Origin: XYD2-FULL-39-9 sp964561035
GTDB taxonomy: Bacteria; Patescibacteriota; Patescibacteriia; Magasanikbacterales; GWA2-37-8
Reading direction: 5' to 3'
NCBI GenBank assembly: GCA_964561035.1
Contig: CAZLNR010000007.1
Coordinates: 1 to 36,204 of the forward strand
Length of the DNA stretch: 36,204 bases
A program made the translations under genes and the position numbers. The notes beneath the pieces were generated by a model that did no database searches, was not told the DNA's origin, and was given only the letters and a program-made list of their open reading frames with translations. Below, in pieces: positions 16,757-23,868 of this stretch. Each line of letters starts with the position of its first letter. Position 1 is the first letter of the stretch.

Positions 16757-17170
16757 TTAATTCCAGGCGCCAACAATTGCACCCACTGCAAGCAGGGTAA
16801 ACAGCATATTGCCGGAGGTGAGCCAAAACATTGTTTTATTTCCACCCCATACCAAGTCTCCAATTTTGATCGGCACAACAATTCCCAACCAGACAAAAAA
16901 CGCCGCCATCATACCGCTTAATGCTGAATCGTGTCCAAAACCAACAATAATACCTGCTACAGTATAAAACATCACAAAACTGGCCGCGAACTGCGCCGCG
17001 TAACTTGCCATCATTTTTTTCTTCATAGCCGCCTGCTGTTCTGAAGTCCATTTATTCATACCGCTGGCTTCCATGAATTTTTTACCAAACAAGGGCCCGT
17101 ACCAAATACTGCCAATAACCATGGCAGCTACGGCTGAAACAAGCACTGACCAAATATTTATTTCCCACAT
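16757..17170 (-). CDS. DUF1761 family membrane protein
   Basis: A 137-residue protein with four membrane helices. The N-terminal INIWSVLVSAVAAMVIGSIWYGPLFGKKFMEASG is the typical DUF1761 signature, including the WYGPLFGK motif. The later helices contain GHDSALSGMMAAFFVWLGIVVP. The family is widespread and of unknown function. It is monocistronic, with its own terminator, and divergent from the FecR-like gene. Confidence 0.9.
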   Translation of the reverse strand: MWEINIWSVLVSAVAAMVIGSIWYGPLFGKKFMEASGMNKWTSEQQAAMKKKMMASYAAQFAASFVMFYTVAGIIVGFGHDSALSGMMAAFFVWLGIVVPIKIGDLVWGGNKTMFWLTSGNMLFTLLAVGAIVGAWN

Positions 17171-17233
17171 ACTAAAAAATTATTGAGTAAAATTATTATA
17201 TATCATAACGTTTTACCATCATCTTGTCCATGC

Positions 17234-17273
17234 GCAGATAACACTTGTCATCTGCAGCATATTCATATACAGT
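17234..17273 (+). promoter_or_regulatory. Candidate promoter and operator of the FecR-like gene
   Basis: TTGTCA (17245-17250), a 17-base spacer and TACAGT (17268-17273). An inverted repeat GCAGAT/ATCTGC (17234-17239 and 17250-17255) overlaps the -35 box and could bind a regulator. Confidence 0.4.
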
Positions 17274-17309
17274 ACAGTATAGCTAATTAATATAACATTC
17301 ATACATACT

Positions 17310-18641
17310 ATGAAAAAAATCATCATCGGAGCGCTCGTGTTAGCGGTTGGTATCGGTTTAGGCTGGTTTTTACGAAAACCCGCAGCAGCCCCTGTAAATA
17401 CAGAACAAGCTGTAAAAAACCTATCATTTGGCGCACAGCTTTCCATGGTTTCAGGCGCAGTGGAATACAAACCGGCTAACGGCAAATGGACCAGAGCGGA
17501 ATTAAACACCACCTTGCAAGAAGGAGATTCCGTGGAAATTCGCGGCGAAGGCAAGGCGATTATTTCCATAGACGATGGCAGCGCTATCCGATTGGGAAAT
17601 AATTCGTCAGTTACACTGCAAAAACTTTCAAACGAAATTCAAATTACCAATGACAAAGGTACGGTCTATACGCGCGTTGTAAAAGCAGACAGACCATTTA
17701 CCGTACTCGCTCGCTCTGTCGCATACCAGTCGCTCGGTACTGCGTTTGAAACAATCAACACCGAAGAAAATCAGGGCGTAAAAGTGTATGAAAGCAAAGT
17801 TAAAATAGTCGCCAGCGGTGAAAAAGAAGTTTTGGTAAACACCGGCGAAAAATATTATGTCGTAAATAAAGCAAACAAAAAGATAGAAAAAACAATTTCC
17901 AAATTGGAAGCAGCTGAATTGAAAGAAAAATTTACCGCATGGAACAAAGAAGAAGATTTAAAAAATCCTGAGTTTGTTGATGAGATGGGCGTATTGGTAG
18001 CCGCGGAAGAGAAAAAAGAAGCAGAAGAAAAAGAAACTGCAAGCACTGCCACAGAATCCTCTTCTGGCATTACTCTCAGCGCCGTTAAAACCAGCGAAGG
18101 AGTCAAGCTTACCTGGTCTGTAAAAGATCTAGACACAAGCTCTGGTTTCAAACTGGTCAAAGGCCAAGCCGCCAACCCTGTTTTCCCTGGCAATGATTAT
18201 CAGTATCTCTCCAACCCAAGCACCAGATCATATCTTTGGAGAGTTGATCCTGCTACCACCTATTATTTCCGCGTTTGCCAATACTCCGAAAATGGCTGCA
18301 AAGCATACAGCAATAATGTAAAAGTAACAGCCAGTGAAACTGCTCAAAAAGAACCTGCCAACGGCATATCATTGTCTGCCAAAGCATCCGGCAACACATT
18401 ATCCTGGACCGCAACCGGAAATTTTGAACATGGTTTTAAAGCGGTTTGGTCCAAACAGCCATACCCAACATTCCCTCTACGTGAAAGCGATCAATATGAA
18501 TATGTTTCCGATCCAAACGGAAGATCTGCGCAAATGAGCGCATTTGACGGACCGGGATTATACTACGCCCGCGTTTGCCAATATATTTACAGCGTTGGCT
18601 GCGGCACCTACTCAAACCAGGTACAAGTAAACTTAGAATAA
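17310..18641 (+). CDS. Membrane-anchored FecR-domain protein with two C-terminal repeats
   Basis: A 443-residue protein. An N-terminal signal anchor (IIIGALVLAVGIGLGWFL) is followed by a FecR-like beta domain (about 40-175: GAVEYKPANGKWTRAELNTTLQEGDSVEIRGEGKAIISIDDGSAIRLGNNSSVTLQ). A charged helical linker (EEKKEAEEKE) follows. Then come two related Ig/fibronectin-like repeats (about 253-345 and 350-443) that share YYFRVCQY or YYARVCQY, GC and YSN motifs; the paired cysteines may form a disulfide. FecR domains are usually extracytoplasmic sensors or surface proteins. No sigma factor is nearby, so a surface or structural role seems likelier. Confidence 0.88.
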   Translation: MKKIIIGALVLAVGIGLGWFLRKPAAAPVNTEQAVKNLSFGAQLSMVSGAVEYKPANGKWTRAELNTTLQEGDSVEIRGEGKAIISIDDGSAIRLGNNSSVTLQKLSNEIQITNDKGTVYTRVVKADRPFTVLARSVAYQSLGTAFETINTEENQGVKVYESKVKIVASGEKEVLVNTGEKYYVVNKANKKIEKTISKLEAAELKEKFTAWNKEEDLKNPEFVDEMGVLVAAEEKKEAEEKETASTATESSSGITLSAVKTSEGVKLTWSVKDLDTSSGFKLVKGQAANPVFPGNDYQYLSNPSTRSYLWRVDPATTYYFRVCQYSENGCKAYSNNVKVTASETAQKEPANGISLSAKASGNTLSWTATGNFEHGFKAVWSKQPYPTFPLRESDQYEYVSDPNGRSAQMSAFDGPGLYYARVCQYIYSVGCGTYSNQVQVNLE

Positions 18642-18657
18642 TTATACAAAAACAAAC

Positions 18658-18717
18658 AAAATAACCGCCTTGTTAGGCGGTTATTTTAATTTGCAGGGTT
18701 TGCGAGATGCAATCGGA
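18658..18717. repeat. Composite element copy A: terminator hairpin plus CTGCA arm
   Basis: A perfect 12-bp hairpin (AAAATAACCGCC 18658-18669 with 18676-18687) terminates both the FecR-like gene and, on the minus strand, the transglutaminase-like gene. The arm at 18688-18717 (TTTGCAGGG, GAGATGCAATCGGAGCG) belongs to the dispersed element family described in the findings. Confidence 0.85.
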
Positions 18718-18732
18718 GCGTTTTTATCTAAA

Positions 18733-19716
18733 TTAAGCGGTAAGCTTTAATTTTTGTAATGGATACACAAATCCTGCTGACTTATCATCATTTTCATCAT
18801 GAGTACACTTAATCCCCCCTTCAAATAAATCAAGTTTGCCAGGTTGCTGGTTAACGAATTTAGTCAAAATACTATTATTAATTTGTGACTGCAACGCAAA
18901 CTCTCGTTCAACAAAAAATTCTTTATATCCTTCTTGAATAGTATCAACAACTCTAACACCCCTAAAGCTTTTCAGCGGAACAGCATTGTGCACAACCGCT
19001 AAAAAACCTGCAAAAACTTCATACTGAGTAAAAGGATCTTCATCTGAGGTTTCAATCTCTCCGTTTTTAACATCATAAAAAGCAAGGTGTTGGTAATAAG
19101 GATCGTACAGAGAAACCTGATTACCATAAGCTACTCTAAGCCAAACATGACTAATATCATGCGGACGCTTCTGGTGAACACGAGAGCTAGTGCCTCCAAT
19201 TTCCTGAATTGAAAGTTTGTCTCCAAATTTTTGCTTAAGCAATGTTTCGGCTATTAGCACCTTCCCCGCACATACACTCTGTCCATTCTCAATAATCTCA
19301 CTCATCCGCTCAATTCTTTCGGTTGCAGTGTTAGATTTAATTGCATTCTGAATAGTAGCATCTAAAGCTACCATACTTTCAATAAACGGCTTTCTGCCAT
19401 TTAAAGCATGGTCAAAACGTCTTGATAAATCTTTAACTGCAGGATGGTTGTAATCCAAAATAAGCGGGCGAGCCTGTAATTCTACCGGATTATTACCATA
19501 GTGATATGTTGTGCTATCTAAATCAAGTTCTGGAAAACCTACTGAAAGCTCATGTTGCCCTGCGGGTAAGGCTATAGTAATTTTATCAGGAGTTCGAGCT
19601 ACAATATCGTAACCATTTAGCACTAACTTTTCCTCAAACCGATGAGGATAGCGCGAATCATACTTCCACCTTTCTGTTTGTTGCGGCGTATAACCTCTGC
19701 CTCGCTCTATAGACAT
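18733..19716 (-). CDS. Transglutaminase-like cysteine peptidase-fold protein
   Basis: A 327-residue protein starting at the ATG at 19716; a TTG twelve bases upstream is less likely. It shows the spaced triad of the transglutaminase-like fold: Cys149 in NGQSVCAGKVLIAETLL, His190 in DISHVWLRV and Asp205 in VSLYDPYY. The N-terminal 100 residues are beta-rich and not recognised. Such domains act as peptidases, amide-bond-forming or deamidating enzymes. There is no signal peptide, so it is probably cytosolic. It is a single-gene unit with its own promoter and terminator A. The target is unknown. Confidence 0.7.
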   Translation of the reverse strand: MSIERGRGYTPQQTERWKYDSRYPHRFEEKLVLNGYDIVARTPDKITIALPAGQHELSVGFPELDLDSTTYHYGNNPVELQARPLILDYNHPAVKDLSRRFDHALNGRKPFIESMVALDATIQNAIKSNTATERIERMSEIIENGQSVCAGKVLIAETLLKQKFGDKLSIQEIGGTSSRVHQKRPHDISHVWLRVAYGNQVSLYDPYYQHLAFYDVKNGEIETSDEDPFTQYEVFAGFLAVVHNAVPLKSFRGVRVVDTIQEGYKEFFVEREFALQSQINNSILTKFVNQQPGKLDLFEGGIKCTHDENDDKSAGFVYPLQKLKLTA

Positions 19717-19743
19717 ATATTGAATCAAGTTTAAATCAAAAGT

Positions 19744-19772
19744 AATATAACAAAAAATTTGAACTACTTCAA
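19744..19772 (-). promoter_or_regulatory. Promoter of the transglutaminase-like gene
   Basis: TTGAAG (19767-19772), a 17-base spacer and TATATT (19744-19749), about 30 bases upstream of the ATG. Confidence 0.65.
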
Positions 19773-19803
19773 TCTGCTCTTAAAATATTTTTACTAAACA
19801 AAA

Positions 19804-19830
19804 ACAGACCGCTTGTTAGTCAGTCTGCTT
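19804..19830 (-). terminator. Terminator of the hammerhead-containing RNA
   Basis: On the minus strand CAGAC (19827-19823) pairs with GTCTG (19809-19805) and is followed by TTTTTGTTT. Confidence 0.6.
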
Positions 19831-19840
19831 TTATAACTTT

Positions 19841-19906
19841 TGCATCTTTCGTCCTTTCAAAACTTTCAGAGGACTCATCAGTTTGGTCAATAACCAAAAA
19901 GAGGCA
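19841..19906 (-). ncRNA. Hammerhead ribozyme
   Basis: All core elements are present on the minus strand. Stem III is UGCCUCU (19906-19900) with AGAUGCA (19847-19841), 7 positions with one C-U mismatch. Next come the cleavage nucleotide U17 (19899) and stem I UUUGGU/ACCAAA (19898-19893 and 19887-19882) with a UAUUG loop. The core is CUGAUGA (19881-19875). Stem II is GUCC/GGAC (19874-19871 and 19854-19851) with a 16-nt loop, then CGAAA (19851-19847). Cleavage is predicted between 19899 and 19898. Stem III is the open helix. The loops of stems I and II could form the usual tertiary contact. Confidence 0.9.
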
Positions 19907-20375
19907 GGGAGGAGAGTCTTGTGCCGACCCTACTAGAGATTACCGCAGGATGCGCGATACTGTTGCCGCCGGGCGCGAAGGGCTTGGTCGTCGCTGAGCC
20001 AAGTCCTAGCCCGATGGCATCGTCGATACTGTTCGCGCACTTCTGCAGCGTAAGACGCGATCGTCGCGACTACGCCTTATCGTCTAGCTCCTCCCGTACT
20101 GGTGTTACCCAGCTGGTTTTACGATGGGGGCACTCCCATCGGGTAGTGGTCTTATTTGGCTTCTGCCAGACCACTACCAGCGTCGTATTCGTCTTCCAGG
20201 TCGATACATCGCCTGTTCCTTTCTGCCCTTGTGGGGCTGTGTTCGACGTGTGACGCGTTGCCGTTCAGCCTTCGTTCCATGTGGTTCGATAGGCATGAAT
20301 TACGGCGCTTTATTTACCTATTTAAGATATACAAGGCGCTGCAAGCCATAGATTAAATTTTTTAATCAACAAAGG

Positions 20376-20404
20376 AATATATCATAAAATACCTATTATG
20401 TCAA
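20376..20404 (-). promoter_or_regulatory. Promoter of the hammerhead-containing RNA
   Basis: Perfect TTGACA (20399-20404), a 17-base spacer and TATATT (20376-20381). Predicted start near 20369. Confidence 0.8.
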
Positions 20405-20491
20405 TACCCCATGTTGATAATTTTCTTATGCATATTCTTACAAAAATTACTACCCTATTCAAGATTACTAGAATCTGATTGCCATAAAACA

Positions 20492-20550
20492 AAAATAACC
20501 GCTTGATAAGGCGGTTATTTTTTTACAGGTATGCGGGATGAAATTGAAAT
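20492..20550. repeat. Composite element copy B: terminator of the NADAR gene
   Basis: AAAATAACCGC pairs with GCGGTTATTTTT, followed by the element arm (TTACAGGTATGCGGGATG). It lies directly after the NADAR stop codon on the minus strand. Confidence 0.85.
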
Positions 20551-21090
20551 TTATTTAGCTAAAACTATATAGATCTTATCGTCTTTTCCATTAGAAATCT
20601 CTCGTAATTTCTTCAGGATCTGTCTTTCTGCTAATAGTATTTCTATATATAATTTTTCTGGCAAAGAAGTATTGGGATGCTCCACACCTGCGTCGTGATA
20701 AATAAATTCCCCTTCGGTTGCAAGCAGTGCTTCTTGAACCTGCGGATTCTGCCGTATCTTTTCTTTAATAAACATAGCAATCAGCATTCTATGCTCTGCT
20801 GAATTATATTCAATTTCTTTACCTTGCCAATATACAAATGATGGCTTACTTTCATCAATCGCCAAAGTTATTTTTCTTCCAGCTTTCAACGCGCTCTTAC
20901 TATCCATAGCAAAAACTGCTTGCTGTGTTTCTGGATCACTAAATTTAATACCCTGCAATGCACTTTCTACAGATGGGAAGGTGTGCTGATCAATTGTAAA
21001 CGGAGTTTCAGCCAAATTAGAAAGAATGGCCGCTCTTGGATCGTCAGAATCAGATATAATATTTAGCTTTACATCTTTATTAGGCTTCAC
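20551..21090 (-). CDS. NADAR-domain protein (YbiA-like)
   Basis: A 179-residue protein read from a GTG start at 21090. The NADAR pattern is clear: DPRAAILSNLAETPFTIDQHTFPSVESALQGIKF (17-50), then GRKI and a YWQGKEIEYNSAEHRMLIAMFIKEKIRQNPQVQEALLATEG segment. NADAR enzymes are N-glycosidases; members act on ADP-ribosylated guanosine or on riboflavin-pathway intermediates. The usual His after the conserved Glu in SVEH is Ser here (SVES), so activity or substrate may differ. No DarT-like toxin is in the window. It is a single-gene unit with promoter C and terminator B. Confidence 0.82.
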   Translation of the reverse strand: MKPNKDVKLNIISDSDDPRAAILSNLAETPFTIDQHTFPSVESALQGIKFSDPETQQAVFAMDSKSALKAGRKITLAIDESKPSFVYWQGKEIEYNSAEHRMLIAMFIKEKIRQNPQVQEALLATEGEFIYHDAGVEHPNTSLPEKLYIEILLAERQILKKLREISNGKDDKIYIVLAK

Positions 21091-21121
21091 ACTTTATTTT
21101 CTATAAATATAAACTGCGGCT

Positions 21122-21150
21122 ATTGTAACTTTTTGCCTAATAACAGTCAA
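21122..21150 (-). promoter_or_regulatory. Promoter within element copy C, for the NADAR gene
   Basis: TTGACT (21145-21150), a 17-base spacer and TACAAT (21122-21127), preceded by TTTTGAACAAAA. Confidence 0.8.
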
Positions 21151-21250
21151 TTTTGTTCAAAAGACACCCTCCCTACATAAAGAACCGCTTGGTTGAGAGG
21201 TTATTTTACTACAGAGGAGACAGGATAAGATTGGAACCTTTTTGGCTAAG
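21122..21250. repeat. Composite element copy C (decayed hairpin plus promoter arm)
   Basis: The promoter arm (21122-21165) is followed by a decayed hairpin (GAACCGCTT, AGGTTATTTT; 21181-21206). The downstream arm GATTGGAACCTTTTTGGCTAA matches copy F. It fills the space between the NADAR and isoprenoid-synthase-like genes. Confidence 0.75.
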
Positions 21251-21309
21251 AATACAAAGCTAAAACATCCAGCAAGCTGGGTGCGAATTTTTTAGCAGCA
21301 TAACAAATA

Positions 21310-22041
21310 CTAACTAAGTACCCCGCTTTTAGCCATCAGTTTATCAACGTAAGCAAATAACTTACCGAGATTATGTTCTTCGTATTCTTTGCCAAACTCC
21401 TCCCTTACTTTTCTATACTGGCCCTTTATCAAGGCAAGAACTTCTGGTTTGGGTAATGTGGTTACTAAAGTAGCAATACCATCTTTAGTATCAATAGCTT
21501 GGTCATGAAAATCATCAATTAATTGAACCAGGTATCCTAATTCTTCAAAACATTTGCGGCGCCTATCACTCATATCTGGACTTACTTCTAAAGCAAAGAG
21601 CAGCACAGTATTAGCGCCTTTTCTTTTGGTAATATCAGTTATTCTACTTTGATCAGCAGAACCATCACGTTGGCTTAAAGAATCTGCTTGTGCAACTGTA
21701 AGATTTTTCAAGGCAGATAGGGCCACTGGATTAAGATTATCATGGGCTAATTCAATAGCTTTTCTAACTTGTGGATCAAGTGTTGTTTGAGCGGCTTCTC
21801 CATCAACTAAACCTTTAATTTCACGAGCATGTCCTCTGGCGGTACGAATATCAAAGCGATCAAATGCAGCGTCATAGGCATGCATCGCACCGCCAATTGT
21901 AGCAGCCCCACGTTTTGACTTCTCAGTTAAAGCCACATTTTCTAGTTCGGCAATCATCTGCATAATCTGGATTGCATTTTCTGAAGGACCTGCTTCCTGC
22001 CCCAATTCTCTAGCAATTAATCGTGAAGTTTCTTTTTGCAT
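21310..22041 (-). CDS. Class I isoprenoid-synthase-like protein
   Basis: A 243-residue, all-helical protein. Residues 168-188 (LGYLVQLIDDFHDQAIDTKDG) match the second aspartate-rich region of class I isoprenyl synthases (GxxxQxxDDxxD), with DDFHD at 176-180. A possible first aspartate cluster is HAYDAAFDRFD (54-64). The protein is shorter than polyprenyl diphosphate synthases, and the first motif is not canonical. It may be a divergent prenyl transferase or terpene-synthase-like enzyme, or a non-catalytic relative. It is a single-gene unit with promoter D and element C downstream. Confidence 0.6.
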   Translation of the reverse strand: MQKETSRLIARELGQEAGPSENAIQIMQMIAELENVALTEKSKRGAATIGGAMHAYDAAFDRFDIRTARGHAREIKGLVDGEAAQTTLDPQVRKAIELAHDNLNPVALSALKNLTVAQADSLSQRDGSADQSRITDITKRKGANTVLLFALEVSPDMSDRRRKCFEELGYLVQLIDDFHDQAIDTKDGIATLVTTLPKPEVLALIKGQYRKVREEFGKEYEEHNLGKLFAYVDKLMAKSGVLS

Positions 22042-22114
22042 ACTTTAATAAGATAATTAGTTATATGAATTATTTAAAATAATAGGTCTCCTACTATAAA
22101 TACTGAACTGTTTT

Positions 22115-22143
22115 ATTTTATCTGTTTGGCTAAGCGGAGTCAA
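22115..22143 (-). promoter_or_regulatory. Promoter within element copy D, for the isoprenoid-synthase-like gene
   Basis: TTGACT (22138-22143), a 17-base spacer and TAAAAT (22115-22120), preceded by TTTGATAAAA. Confidence 0.8.
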
Positions 22144-22250
22144 TTTTATCAAATTCTCGTACTCATATACAAAAATAATCGCCTGATCAGGCGATTATTT
22201 TTGTTTGCAGCGGGGATACGAAAAATTACGAGGGGAATTTTAGGACGGGC
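22115..22250. repeat. Composite element copy D (perfect hairpin plus CGGGGATACG arm)
   Basis: The promoter arm is followed by a fully palindromic hairpin (22171-22202). Then comes the type-2 arm TTTGCAGCGGGGATACG, followed by ACGAGGGGAATTTTAGG. The arm is shared with copy G and with the inverted copy at 23528-23557. Confidence 0.85.
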
Positions 22251-22279
22251 GGAAAGAGAGATAGTTCGCCTCTCATTCT

Positions 22280-22466
22280 TTAATAAACTATACGTACCTC
22301 ATCGAAACCAACTTTTTTCGAACCAGCGGTTTCATACGTGGCATCACTAAGCCAAGCTGAATTAATGCTATAAAACGTACCTGTTTTAATCCAAGTATCA
22401 TAGTATGGCAGACTGACAGATGGCCAAAATCAACATAATCAGCAAAGCTTGCATCCGAACAGACAT
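22280..22466 (-). pseudogene. Frameshifted small secreted protein
   Basis: The ATG at 22466 is preceded by CACGGAGGAAG, a strong Shine-Dalgarno. It opens a signal peptide (MSVRMQALLIMLILAICQSA) and then meets a stop. One base off, the frame continues as YDTWIKTGTFYSINSAW and on to EVRIVY and a stop at 22280. Removing one base would give a protein of about 62 residues. The leader closely resembles that of the M23 gene at 25281. A TGTTATAAT extended -10 lies at 22529-22537. A sequencing error remains possible. Confidence 0.6.
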
Positions 22467-22595
22467 GAGCTTCCTCCGTGAAAAGAGCACCTGCAAACAA
22501 CAGATAATTCTGAGGTTGCATTGGTCGGATTATAACAAAAGTAGGATAAAAACAATTTAAATTAAAAGTAAAATCTTTATAAGAATTAAAACCAA

Positions 22596-23375
22596 CTATT
22601 CAAACCTCATTGTCTCCAAAGATTTCATAAACTTATCCAAAGGCAAGTCAGACTCTTTAAATGTAATTACAGTGGCTTTAAATTTTTTATTTCCTGGCAA
22701 TTTAAAAGCCGCTGCATACATTTGTGGAAAAACTTGAGCATCATACGAATCAATATTTTTTTGATAGAAATCTTTTCCTGCATCAAAAACTACCACCTCT
22801 ATCCCTTGCACTGTAAGTACCTTTAAAGGATTTATAATAAAATATGAAGGTTCTTGATTTGGCCTCCAAGATCTTACAATCCTATACTCTTTATCAACTC
22901 GTTCTAGGTCATAAATATCTACCACCTGATATTCTGATCCTTTTGCAAAATATTGCGATATACTACCGATAACTGGATAAGTTTCGCCCTGCTTATTGGT
23001 TAGGAATCCTCTCATCCAAAACATATATTTTGCGCCAAGCTCCAGATACTCATCATTTGTTCCCTCATAAAAATTCCATACAAACTTTACAGGTGATGCA
23101 AATGGTAATTTTATAGAAAAACCTAACTCTTTTATACCAAACAGAGCCCAGCTAGCCGTGTTAATTTTTAGAGAATCTTTATAGATACGCTCTACCTCTT
23201 CGGGCGAAATTTCTTTTTGTGGCGCAGGACTAGTTGAAGAAGGCGTTGTAGTGCTAATATTTTGAAAACTTGAGGTTTGACCGGTAGTAGCCGAAACATT
23301 ATTTTCATTATTTTTTTTTCCACAACCAGAAATAAAAAGAGTAGCTGTAATCAAAATAGATATAAAGTATTTCAT
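22596..23375 (-). CDS. Lipoprotein of unknown function
   Basis: A 259-residue protein with a lipoprotein signal peptide (MKYFISILITATLFISGCGK; lipid-attached Cys18). A Ser/Thr-rich linker (to about residue 60) leads to a mature domain of unknown fold containing LGFSIKLPFASPVKFVWNFYEG and VQGIEVVVFDAGKDFYQ; mixed alpha/beta is likely. The signal peptide and 5' flank are nearly identical to those of the lipoprotein at 26298, although the mature parts are unrelated. The promoter is in the shared module. It is a monocistronic unit. Confidence 0.85.
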   Translation of the reverse strand: MKYFISILITATLFISGCGKKNNENNVSATTGQTSSFQNISTTTPSSTSPAPQKEISPEEVERIYKDSLKINTASWALFGIKELGFSIKLPFASPVKFVWNFYEGTNDEYLELGAKYMFWMRGFLTNKQGETYPVIGSISQYFAKGSEYQVVDIYDLERVDKEYRIVRSWRPNQEPSYFIINPLKVLTVQGIEVVVFDAGKDFYQKNIDSYDAQVFPQMYAAAFKLPGNKKFKATVITFKESDLPLDKFMKSLETMRFE

Positions 23376-23505
23376 GTTATATATAGTTAAAATAATAAGA
23401 TGATTTTTACAGAAAATAAATAATCTGTCAAAGAAAGAATGTTTGGGTTATTAATAATACCATATATCAGATAAAATATTTCTAAAGTTTTTAAAAAGCG
23501 CGCCG
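23316..23505 (-). repeat. Duplicated promoter plus signal-peptide module, copy 1
   Basis: About 190 bp matching 26239-26424 at roughly 95%, with one 4-bp difference. It covers an AAAAAGCGCGCCG end, the upstream region, the promoter, and the first codons up to the lipobox Cys region of the lipoprotein gene. Homology stops just after the lipobox. Confidence 0.9.
23404..23431 (-). promoter_or_regulatory. Promoter of lipoprotein 1
   Basis: Perfect TTGACA (23426-23431), a 16-base spacer and TAAAAA (23404-23409). It is conserved in the second copy. Confidence 0.6.
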
Positions 23506-23557
23506 ATTCGGAGACGGGCGGCCCCCCAGCCCCTCGTATTTTTCGTATCCCCGCTGC
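23491..23557 (-). repeat. Inverted type-2 element copy
   Basis: Read on the minus strand it gives TGCAGCGGGGATACG, then ACGAGGGGC and a GC-rich tail ending in CGGCGCGCTTTTT. It matches the arms of copies D and G but lacks the hairpin. Confidence 0.75.
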
Positions 23558-23868
23558 ACTGTAAGAAACCGGCCGAAATCGGGCATAATTTTCCAACCCC
23601 TTTTCGCTAACCAATCAAATTTTGACGAGAGTAATGTTATTTCCTGTTGAAAGTTATTCGGTTTATATTTTTTTGTAGAAAAATAGTTCCAGCGATAAAC
23701 GAAGCGCCAAGGATAATAATTAAAATTATAATTTTAAAGTTTTCCGTAAAAAATTAATTGTTTAAAAAATACTACTGAGTAATATTTTTTAAACACGCCT
23801 CGAAGTTAATCGAGGCAAAAAGATCAATCAAACTAATTACTTAGTCACTCATGAATCCCACAGCTTCG
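23558..23868. other. Gene-free stretch with two tandem hairpins
   Basis: No coding sequence was recognised. GTTTAAAAAATA (23760-23771) with TATTTTTTAAAC (23783-23794) forms a 12-bp perfect stem, and GCCTCGA (23797-23803) with TCGAGGC (23810-23816) a second stem. Together they probably terminate the M23 gene on the minus strand. Confidence 0.55.

Larger units (their letters stand above)
19800..20369 (-). ncRNA. Structured non-coding RNA with a hammerhead ribozyme near its 3' end
   Basis: A complete transcription unit of about 570 nt is visible on the minus strand. It has a near-consensus promoter (20376-20404), a 5' hairpin (GATTAAA/TTTAATC), a GC-rich body (20340-19910), a hammerhead ribozyme (19906-19841) and a terminator (19827-19800). 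The body contains several strong hairpins, for example GGTAGTGGTC with GACCACTACC, GATGGG with CCCATC, and CTTGG with CCAAG. It also repeats AACAGTATCG in two loops. I cannot match it to RNase P RNA, tmRNA, 6S, SRP RNA or group I/II intron cores. No protein fits: frames on this strand are short. Self-cleavage would release an RNA of about 470 nt. Confidence 0.75.

Noticed and set aside
19921..20253. A GTG-started 110-codon plus-strand reading frame preceded by GGGAGGAG
   Set aside because: It lies antisense to the promoter-hammerhead-terminator unit, has no recognisable family, and its GC-rich sequence is explained by RNA hairpins.
22288..22521. A 77-residue minus-strand frame at the pseudogene locus
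   Set aside because: It is a different frame over the same region; the frame with the strong Shine-Dalgarno and signal peptide is the better explanation.
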